Origin: Lachnospiraceae bacterium UBA1753
Lineage (GTDB): Bacteria > Bacillota > Clostridia > Lachnospirales > Lachnospiraceae
DNA: 11,594 bases
NCBI GenBank assembly: GCA_002317595.1
Contig: DCHL01000139.1
Coordinates: 1 to 11,594, forward strand
Reading direction: 5' to 3'
Shown here: positions 1-8,300 of the stretch, piece by piece
Position numbering within the stretch: the first letter of the stretch is position 1
Layout: every line of letters starts with the position of its first letter
Notes under the pieces: model-generated
Seen by the model: the letters and a program-made list of their open reading frames with translations, nothing else
What the model was told of the DNA's origin: nothing
The model's database searches: none
Made by a program: the position numbers and the translations under genes

Positions 1-933
1 TATGAGGATGGAATGGCATATTACGGCGAGCTCAAGAAGAAGGGCGAGCTTATCGATATGACAATGGCAGAGTTCGCTGACTTCTACAGAGAGAAGAAGT
101 CTTACACAGAGCCTGAATGTGCACTTTGGAAGGACATCCTCTACGGTTCTGACAAGCAGCTCTTCTGGTACGCAGATCCCTACATGAGAGCCTGTGTGAA
201 CATGGACCAGGGCGGCGCAATCGTAGACCTCAGACCTTACGCAGCTAAGCTTAAGTGGGAAGTTGGTATCGGAACCAAGCATGTTCAGGATGCATCTTAC
301 CCATTCCTCATCCAGGAGAAGTACCGTGCAGGATACTTCACACACTACGCTGGAGAGGGAACCATCAGAAGTGCAAAGGTATGCTACAACGGCGAGGAAG
401 TTGACCTGTGTCTGTGCAGGACACACGCTTCTTTCGAGCAGGAGGGGAACACAAGAATCCTTGTTCTCGATCCCGTTGACATTGAGTTCTATGACCTCAC
501 AGTTAAGCTCCAGACTAAGATTTACTTCGAGGAAGGCGCATCATCAATCAGAATTGAGAGAAACATTCTTGAGATGAGCAACCCTGACGCAGAGGTGACA
601 GTCAACGAGTACATCGTGGCATGCTACGGTACCACAGAGTATCCCGAGGACATGACAGGAATCAAGCTCACTGTTGGAACAGATGCCAACACAGCAGAGG
701 AGATTTCTTACGAGTACAAGTGCCGCGAGGCAGCGGTTGAGGGCGGAAATTTTGCAAAGGCAGTAATTCCTGCAATTGAGACAGAGGTTTCCCTTACAAC
801 AGATGCAAAGAACGGCAAGAGCTACATCAGAGAAGGATATGCATTCTCCCCGATGTTCACTCTCGGATTTGAAAAGAAAATATCAGAGAAGGAGGTATAT
901 TCGACATGGCTCAATCTGGAAAAGGCAAATTAA
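1..933 (+). CDS. C-terminal part of an unrecognised, probably carbohydrate-related protein (5' end outside window)
   Basis: The frame is open from the first base and stops with TAA at 931-933. An ATG at 13 exists, but the frame runs on upstream of it without a stop, so this is most likely the tail of a longer protein. The visible 310 or so residues start with a short helical segment. They continue as alternating hydrophobic/polar strands rich in Tyr, Trp and acidic residues, in the style of a beta-sandwich (for example the stretches around VDLRPYAAKLKWEVG and VDIEFYDLTVKLQTKIYF). I see no signal peptide, membrane segment or catalytic signature, but the N-terminus is missing. The beta-rich C-terminus and the galactanase genes just downstream make a glycoside hydrolase or other sugar-active protein a reasonable guess, but I do not recognise the family. 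The last 28 bases overlap the next gene, so the two are probably co-transcribed and translationally coupled. Confidence 0.75.
   Translation, partial: YEDGMAYYGELKKKGELIDMTMAEFADFYREKKSYTEPECALWKDILYGSDKQLFWYADPYMRACVNMDQGGAIVDLRPYAAKLKWEVGIGTKHVQDASYPFLIQEKYRAGYFTHYAGEGTIRSAKVCYNGEEVDLCLCRTHASFEQEGNTRILVLDPVDIEFYDLTVKLQTKIYFEEGASSIRIERNILEMSNPDAEVTVNEYIVACYGTTEYPEDMTGIKLTVGTDANTAEEISYEYKCREAAVEGGNFAKAVIPAIETEVSLTTDAKNGKSYIREGYAFSPMFTLGFEKKISEKEVYSTWLNLEKAN
889..895 (+). promoter_or_regulatory. Ribosome binding site of the zinc-ribbon gene, inside the preceding gene
   Basis: AAGGAGG lies 10 bases before the ATG at 906 and within the last codons of the upstream reading frame. It is nearly a perfect anti-SD match. 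It fixes the start of the small protein and is the main reason to accept a gene overlapping its neighbour by 28 bases. Confidence 0.8.
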
Positions 934-1118
934 ATTACAGATGTCCCCTCTGCTTCATGAGGGATCTCGACATCGATATGTTTTACGATAAGGACAAAAA
1001 TGAATACTACTGTCTGAGATGTCAGTACGTAGGCGACGAGGAGGACATTCTCAAGAGAAATGAGATCATCCGAATGAAGTATGGCGCAATGTACAAGAGA
1101 ATCACAGACTTCGATTGA
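906..1118 (+). CDS. Small zinc-ribbon protein, function unknown (70 aa)
   Basis: A 70-residue protein with two CxxC knuckles, C13-P-L-C16 and C36-L-R-C39, separated by 19 residues. This is the layout of a single zinc ribbon, with strands on either side (NYRCPLC and YYCLRCQY). The C-terminal third is charged and probably helical (around DEEDILKRNEIIRMKYG). There is no signal peptide or membrane segment, so it is expected in the cytosol. Zinc ribbons of this size bind nucleic acid or protein partners, but nothing here says which. The gene has an excellent SD at 889-895, starts 28 bases inside the preceding gene and ends in a TGATG overlap with a possible start of the downstream GH53 gene. It therefore sits in the middle of a compact operon. 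The four cysteines in the right places and the strong SD make it a real gene; its role in a glycan locus is unknown. Confidence 0.82.
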   Translation: MAQSGKGKLNYRCPLCFMRDLDIDMFYDKDKNEYYCLRCQYVGDEEDILKRNEIIRMKYGAMYKRITDFD

Positions 1119-2314
1119 TGGCAGGTAGAAAAATGGCGAATCAGACATTCATAAAGGGAGCAGATATCTCCACCATTTTTGAAGAAATCGAGTGTGGTGC
1201 CAGATACTACGATGTAGAAGCTGGCACTGCAATTGAAGCTGAGAAGTTCAGGGATGAGCCCGAGGAGGTCCTGACAATCCTCAAGAGATACGGATTCAAC
1301 TCCGTTAGAATCCGCCTGTGGAACGACCCCTATTCAAGGGCTGGGGAAAAATATGGAGCCGGCACCAATGATACGGAAAAGGCACTTCGCCTGGCAAGAC
1401 TTTCAAAGGATGCCGGGATGAGCATCCTCTTCGACTTCCACTACAGCGACTTCTGGGCTGATCCCGGTAAGCAGACAATGCCGAAGGCCTGGGAGGGACT
1501 CGGCGTTGATGAGCTTGAGAATAAGGTTTATGAGTACACAGAATATGTGATGCGTAAGCTCGTGGATCAGGGAACAACTCCTGAATACGTTCAGGTGGGA
1601 AATGAGCTCACAAACGGTCTCATGTGGCCGGTGGCAAAAAAGCCCTGGAAGCCTGAAGACTTTGAGAGCGAGTACGGCAACGGATATGACAACATCGCCC
1701 GCTTCGTAAGTGCAGGAATAAGGGCAGTAAGGAAGGTTAGTCCTGAAAGTAAGATAGTGATCCACCTGGATAACGGCGGCAACAACCCAATGTACCGCGA
1801 CTGGTTTGACAACTATTTTGCAAGGGAGTATTCAGAGGATTTCGATATCATCGGAATGTCCTACTACCCCTTCTGGCATGGAACACTTCCAGAGCTTGAC
1901 TTCAACATGCACGACATGGCTGAGAGGTACGGCAAGGAGATAATGATTGCCGAGGTATCCATGGGATTCACCATGGAGGATTATGGTTCCTACGAGAGAC
2001 TCCTTCCCACAGAGAGGAAGGGAATGGCAACCCGCAAGGAACTCTGCGAGAAGCTTGAATACCCGATGACAAAGGCTGGACAGAGCGATTTCATGACTGA
2101 CTTCATGAACCGCGTAAGTAAGGTTAAGGGTGCATTGGGATTCTATTATTGGGAGCCCGCCTGGATTCCTGTTCCAGGATGCGGCTGGGCGACAGATGCA
2201 GCTCTTGCATACACAAAGGAAAAGGGACCGGGAGGAAACGAATGGGCCAATCAGGCACTGTTTGACTTTGACGGAAGAGTACTTCCCGCTCTTGAAACAA
2301 TAAGGGATTTTTAG
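1118..2314 (+). CDS. Cytosolic GH53 endo-beta-1,4-galactanase (arabinogalactanase)
   Basis: GH53 enzymes hydrolyse internal beta-1,4-galactosyl bonds of type I arabinogalactan and pectin galactan side chains, with retention. The family signature is clear along the whole protein: GADIST near the N-terminus, VRIRLWNDP, the strand FDFHYSDFWADP, the acid/base Glu163 in QVGNELTNG, MSYYPFWHG, the nucleophile Glu279 in MIAEVS, the AGQ segment, and FYYWEPAWIP near the end (numbering from the ATG at 1118). About 398 residues is the usual size of a single GH53 domain. There is no signal peptide: the protein begins with a short polar segment and goes straight into the fold, so it should act on imported galacto-oligosaccharides in the cytosol. 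The ATG at 1118 overlaps the preceding stop (TGATG) but has no good SD. The in-frame ATG at 1133 has a weak AGGT 7-8 bases before it and may be the true start (393 aa). The next gene, 62 bases downstream, encodes a secreted GH53. Confidence 0.93.
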   Translation: MAGRKMANQTFIKGADISTIFEEIECGARYYDVEAGTAIEAEKFRDEPEEVLTILKRYGFNSVRIRLWNDPYSRAGEKYGAGTNDTEKALRLARLSKDAGMSILFDFHYSDFWADPGKQTMPKAWEGLGVDELENKVYEYTEYVMRKLVDQGTTPEYVQVGNELTNGLMWPVAKKPWKPEDFESEYGNGYDNIARFVSAGIRAVRKVSPESKIVIHLDNGGNNPMYRDWFDNYFAREYSEDFDIIGMSYYPFWHGTLPELDFNMHDMAERYGKEIMIAEVSMGFTMEDYGSYERLLPTERKGMATRKELCEKLEYPMTKAGQSDFMTDFMNRVSKVKGALGFYYWEPAWIPVPGCGWATDAALAYTKEKGPGGNEWANQALFDFDGRVLPALETIRDF

Positions 2315-2333
2315 AAGAAGTTTTATTTTATAG

Positions 2334-2349
2334 GCGCAACCGTTTGCGC
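2334..2349. promoter_or_regulatory. Candidate LacI/GalR-family operator upstream of the secreted galactanase
   Basis: GCGCAACCGTTTGCGC is a 16-bp palindrome centred on CpG with one mismatched pair (2340/2343). A central CG flanked by CAA/TTG half-sites is typical of LacI/GalR-family operators, and its core is one base from the CGCAAACGTTTGCG type of palindrome associated with MalR-like regulators of Gram-positive bacteria (from memory). It lies 28-43 bases before the ATG at 2377, just after an AT-rich stretch (2321-2332) that could hold a -10 box. A bound repressor there could block initiation or elongation. It could also form a 6-bp RNA hairpin, but no T-run follows, so it is not a terminator. 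The promoter itself is not clear: TTGAAA at 2292-2297 is a good -35 but is spaced too far from the AT-rich block. Confidence 0.45.
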
Positions 2350-2363
2350 GAACATTGCTCAAG

Positions 2364-2370
2364 AAAGGAG
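2364..2370 (+). promoter_or_regulatory. Ribosome binding site deciding the start of the large galactanase
   Basis: AAAGGAG lies 6 bases before ATG 2377. It favours that start over an upstream in-frame TTG at 2344, which would put eleven extra residues, some of them coded by the palindrome, ahead of the signal peptide. Confidence 0.8.
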
Positions 2371-2376
2371 ACGGAT

Positions 2377-5300
2377 ATGGTTGCACGGGGGTATAAGTTG
2401 AGATTAAAGAAACTTATAAGTATGGTCGCTGCTGTATGCATGATTGGAACAAGCTTCAATCTTTCAGCTCTCACTGCATATGCAGATGAAGCTGATGACT
2501 ACATAGCGATTGAGGAAGCTGACGAGGATCTCGTGGAGGAGATTGATGCAGTTTCTGAAGAGGAAGATATTGAGGAGGCAGAGGAGAAGAGCGAAGAGAT
2601 TAATGCTGAAGAGACAGCATCAACCGAGTTCGTTAATCTCTATGTGTATTCACCGGGCGGATGTGATCCCTTCTGGGCGGCAATTCCATCACTTGTGACC
2701 TGGGATACACTCACAGATGCTTCTGGAGAAATCACCAGAACAGGCGAATATGGATCAGGTGGAAATTACTATGAACTCTCACAGACAACGGTAAAGGGTT
2801 CTGATAAGTGGTACAGCATTAGCTTCTATCTGTCAGATCAGTGGACGAGTCTTGCGGCCATCTGGAATGCGTCTGGAGCTAGTAAGACAGATGCTATTAA
2901 TGTTTATACCGGCGCAGGTGAGGGTGGAATCAGTTCAGCAGGTACCTACTACTATAAGGATGGAACACTCTATACAAGCGAAAGTGATATTCCAGGCGAA
3001 GTAGTAATTGAGAATGAAAATCCTGTTCTCTATCTCTACGCAGATGACCTTGAGAAGAATGACACACTCTACTTCATGTATGACACCTGGGCAAACCTTC
3101 GTCCTACAGATGACACTACAAAGGAACTTGTTGATCCGAAAGATGGCTCTACATCTATTTGGCCAACCGCTATGGCACCTGTTAGCGGTGCTGTCAACTG
3201 GTACTCAATTGAACTTGTGACTAACGGAACAAAGGACGGCTTCAGAATCCTTAAGAATTCTGATGGAAATGCTTCAACTGACTGTACACTTTACCTTGAT
3301 TCCGATGATGTCACAACAGACATGGGATCTGATGTTGAGGAACTCTTCACAGGAGATTACCCTGCAGTTGCAATCAAGACAAATGCATCAGATAAGAAGA
3401 TGGCATTTGTTGATGAGGATAGCAACAAGGCTCTTGAGGGACTGCTCAAGGAGATTACTGTTCATGTTACATGCGAGGCAGGAGTTCCTGGTCTCTGCTA
3501 TAAGTCAAGCAGTATTTCTGTTAATCAGGTTGACGAGACAGCACGTGAATTAAAGGCGCTCAGCTCAGTAACAGAGAGTGCATGGCTTTCAGAAGCTGAG
3601 CCCAACGAGACAAGATATTACTTTGCAATGACTGCAAATGAAGCAGACGGAACAAATGGCTACAGCATCAGCTACGTTCCTGACAGCGACAATGTGAAGT
3701 TTGATATTACATACCCGAATGAGAGGAACTGGCTCCAGTATGCGACATTCTCAATCAAGGACGTTGACCTGACAGCGGTTGCAGTTCCTGGTAACAATAT
3801 TTACATCGCCGCAGACGGAACAATTACAAGTGACCTTACAACATTTACATTAGGAGATCTCTATACTCTTTACACAGGTGATGCGAAGACGGCATACGAC
3901 AGAGGAACAGATGCCTATACATCTGGATGGTCTGATCTTGCTACAGCATATGCAGCAGCAGGAACGCTCTGCGAGGGTGCGTCTGCAGAGTCAGAAGATA
4001 CAAGTGATGAAATAGTAGCTGCGTACAACGCTCTTAAGTCAGCTCTCGATGCGCTTGTACTTGGAGACAGAGTTGTAACAGTTCACTACTATTCATCAGA
4101 GGATATCTCAGCAGCAAACTCAGATTACATGGTTAAGCCCTGGGATACAAAAAAGCTTACAGCATCAGATATCACAGCAAGTACCTACAAGGGATTCTAT
4201 GATTTTAATATCACACTGAAGGATGGTGTAACTTCTTCAGCAGGATTTACCATCTGCTATGACAACTGGTCAAACGAGCTCTACACAACATGGGGCGGAA
4301 CACTCTTCCCTGCAATTCTTGAGTGCTCGACAGGAGATGAATTATTCTTCTATAACAATACAGTTTATACTGACCTTAATGATATCAAGGCAATCTGGGT
4401 AACAAACCTTGGAACACTTATTGCAAAGGCTGAAACCTTCAATGCTGAGGATTACAAAGAGGAGTCCTTTGCAGAACTGACAGCAAAAATTGAGGCAGCT
4501 AAGGCAGTTATTGAGGGCGCAGCTGATAAGACCTACAACGAGGTTGTTACAGCATACGAGAACCTTGAGGCTGCAATGGATGGACTTGTTTCATCTGTAG
4601 TATCAGACATCACTGTTGCACCGGTAGTTCTTGACGATGACTTCATGACAGGTGCAGATATTTCTTCCTTCTACGCAATCCGCCAGGCTGGAACTCAGTT
4701 CAAGGATGAGGAAGGAAACGCTCTCGGCGATCAGGAGTTCTTTAACTACCTCAAGGAGGGTGGAACAAACTGGGCAAGAATCCGTGTATGGAACAACCCT
4801 TACAACAGCTCAGGCAAGGGCTACGGCGGTGGAAACAACGATATCGAGAAGGCTGTTAAGCTTGGAAAGCTTGCAACAAACGCAGGAATGAGAGTCCTCA
4901 TCGACTTCCATTACTCAGACTTCTGGGCAGATCCTTCCAAGTACAAGAGCCCCAAGGCATGGGAAAACATTACAGATTCACAGGAAATCGCTCAGGCAGT
5001 TTATGATTTCACATATGAGAGTCTGGAGACATTAATTAACAGCGGCGTTGACGTGGGAATGGTTCAGGTTGGTAACGAGAGTAACCACGGACTTGCAGGA
5101 TGGACCGACGAAGCAGCAAGACCTCTCTACGGAGCAGGCTGTGATGCAGTTCATGATGCAGCTAAGGACCTTCTTGGCAACAGTTCAGATATCCTTGCAG
5201 CAGTTCACTTCACTGATGTTCAGAGAGGCGGCGGAACAGTAACAAGTGCAATGAAGAAGCAGCTCGGAACCTATGCTGACGGAGCAGCAACAAGCGCTTC

Positions 5301-8300
5301 ATACGTTGACCAGAATGGTGAGACAAGAGATGAAGTCGAGTTCGATGTAATCGGTGTATCTTACTACCCGGCATACAGACATGGCGACATCCCTAACCTT
5401 CTCTCAGTTCTCAACAACCTTGAGAAGACCTACGGCAAGAAGGTATATGTTGCAGAGACTTCATGGGCAACAACATGGGCAGACGGTGACGGACATTCAA
5501 ACTCAGCACCTTCACTCTCAGGACAGGATTACGAGTCATACTCAATCTCAGTTCAGGGCCAGGCTGATGAGGTCCGTGCAGTTGTAAATACAGTAAACAG
5601 CGTAAATGATGAAGCAGGTCTCGGTGTATTCTACTGGGAGCCCGCATGGATTTCACCCTACTACGCTTGCTATGATAACTACTCAGTAGACAGTACACTC
5701 TACGCAAAGAATCAGACCGCCTGGGAAAAATATGGAGCAGGATGGGCATCAAGCTACTCATACGAGTATGATCCCACAAATGCAGGTACCTGGTACGGCG
5801 GTAGTGGTGTTGACAACCAGGCATGGTTTGACTTTGAAGGAAAGGCACTTCCTACAGCTAAGGTTTACAAGTACATCCGTTCAGGTGCCACAAGAGAAGG
5901 CGAGCCAAAACTGATTTCAGTAGACAACTCTCATATGATCCAGTACGTGACCGTCGGTGACGAGCCCAATTTCGATATTGAGATTAAGGGAACACTCAGC
6001 GATTACACACAGGTTACTCTTGAGAACCTCGTATGGAAGACAGCAGATGTTAAGGCTGTCAACACAAATAAGGTTGGCTACTACAAGGTTTACGGTTCAG
6101 CAGAATACGCAGGAACAAAGTATCCGATCGTACTTAACATCCAGGTAACAGCTAACTTCAATGTATACCTCGAGAACCCTGGATTTGAGACATCAAAGGA
6201 AGCTCCTTGGTTCGTAACTAAGGTTGGTGGAAGTGGATACACTGTAGCACCTACAACAGAAAATCCTAAGTCAGGAAGCTATGGTCTCAACTTCTACAGA
6301 ACCACAGCAAACCTTAAGGTTAATGCTTACCAGGAGGTTAAGGATCTTCCTAATGGAAGCTATACCTTCGGCGGATATGTAGAAGGTGGTTCATGCGCAG
6401 AGACAGATAAGCAGTATGCAGTTGCATATGTATTTGATGTAAGTGAAGGAACAACAGGATATGAGAGTGTTGATGCACTTGAGGCAGACCTCAAGGCAGG
6501 AACACTTGACACAGATAAGGCACTTGCTTGCTACAAGGACAGCGCACTGCTCGATGGATGGCTCTCATGGAAGAATCCTGAGGTTACAGAGGTTGAAGTT
6601 AAGGAAGGTCAGATTCTTGTAGTCGGATTTGAACTTAATGGAACTCCTTCAGGATCATGGGGAAGTATTGATGACTGCTATCTCTTCGGTACATACGGAA
6701 TTACAAAGAAGGCAAACAACTCAACAATCACACCCAGCACTCTTCAGGCAAGAGACAGGGAGATTGTTAAGATTGAAACCAAGGCTAACTCTGGTTACTA
6801 TGTTGAAGGATTAAAAATTACCTGCGACAGAATTACAGCGGCAGCAGATGCAGAGGAGATTAGTACATCATCAACAACCTGGACATATGATGCAGAGGGT
6901 GGCTACGCATACGCTAAGTCAAGTGGCAACTCAACAACATTCACCTTCAAGATGCCTTCAGGAACTGTTGCGGTTGAGGCAGTTACAAAGAAGCTTGGCG
7001 CAGATGCAGCAATTGACCTCAATAAGGAATACGTATCAGGCAACCTTATTGTAAAGGGTCTTGGTGACATATATTACACCGGAAAGAATATTAAGCCTGA
7101 GGTTGGTCTCTACTACCTCGGCAGCAAGATTGCAACTACCCAGTACACAGTAGCTTATGAGAACAACAAGGACGTGACAGACGCAGCTAAGGTTATCATC
7201 AAGGGTAAGGGCAAGACAACTGGAGAACTCACAGTAACCTTCAGAATCCTGCCTACAGACGGACTTAAGAACCTAAGGAAGGCAAAGATGACCTTCGTAA
7301 GTGCAAACGGAGTCAATAAGTTCTACTACACAGGCGACAATATCCGTCCTGAGGTTAAGATTACAGACGGTGAGACAGTCCTGACACAGGGCGTGGATTA
7401 CGAGCTCAGCTACTACAACAATAAGAAGGTTGGAACTGCTTCAATCACTGCAGTTGGTAAGGGTGATTACGCAGCATCTTCACTTACCAAGAAGTTCAAG
7501 ATCGTAAAGGGTAACATCGGTGACACTTCAGTATTTAAGTACACCAATGTAACTGAGAAGGATGGAAAGTTATACCTGCCTTCAATGGCATATACAGGAA
7601 AGGCATTGCTGCCTTCGCTGGTAATAAATTACAACGGAAACAACCTTCGTTCACACAGAGACTTCGAGTACAGATACTATAAGAACAAGAAGGTTGGAAC
7701 AGCTTACCTCGTAGCTTCTGGTATTGGTAAGTACAGAGGACAGACAAAGAAGATTTACTTTGAGATTCTTCCCGGAAGAATTGACAACAGTAGCATCTCA
7801 GTTTACTCAAGTGACTGTACAGCTTCAAAGCTTGGCCGCGTTCCTAGAATTGGAATGAAGAATGTCCGTACAGGAATGCAGCTGAAAAAGTATAGCTACA
7901 AGGTAACAGAACTCCGTAAGTATGTGGGTGCGGAAGCATCACTTACAGAGGATCAGCTTTCTGGATATACACTGTCAGAGCCTATCGCAAACCGTAAGGT
8001 TACTGATGCCGGATGGTATCAGGCAACCATAACAGGAACGGGCTACTATACAGGAACAAGAACAGTCAACGTACATGTTGTAAACAGAAAGAATGTCATC
8101 GGAAAGCTTGACGTTAAGGTTACAAATGATTCTATCTACTATACTGGTGATAAGATTACTATTTCCGGTAACGATATCCGAGTAACTGCTAACGGAAAGA
8201 AGCTGACAGAGGGCGTTGACTTTGAGATTGAGCAGGAGTCATACAGGTACAATACAAGTGCCGGAAATGCTTACTTTACTGTGCATGGTATTGGTAACTA

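Noticed and set aside
1342..1361. A 16-base stretch (GGGAAAAATATGGAGC) in the small GH53 gene recurs in the large GH53 gene near 5723-5738.
   Set aside because: Both code for EKYGAG-like residues but at different positions of the fold, so it is a chance match rather than a recombination or regulatory repeat.
2334..2349. The GCGCAA/TTGCGC hairpin as a terminator between the two GH53 genes.
   Set aside because: The stem is only 6 bp and no T-run follows, so read-through from the upstream operon remains possible. An operator is the better reading.
5411..5848. A 145-codon reverse-strand frame inside the GH53 catalytic domain.
   Set aside because: It shadows the conserved GH53 coding sequence, has no SD, and its translation is low-complexity.
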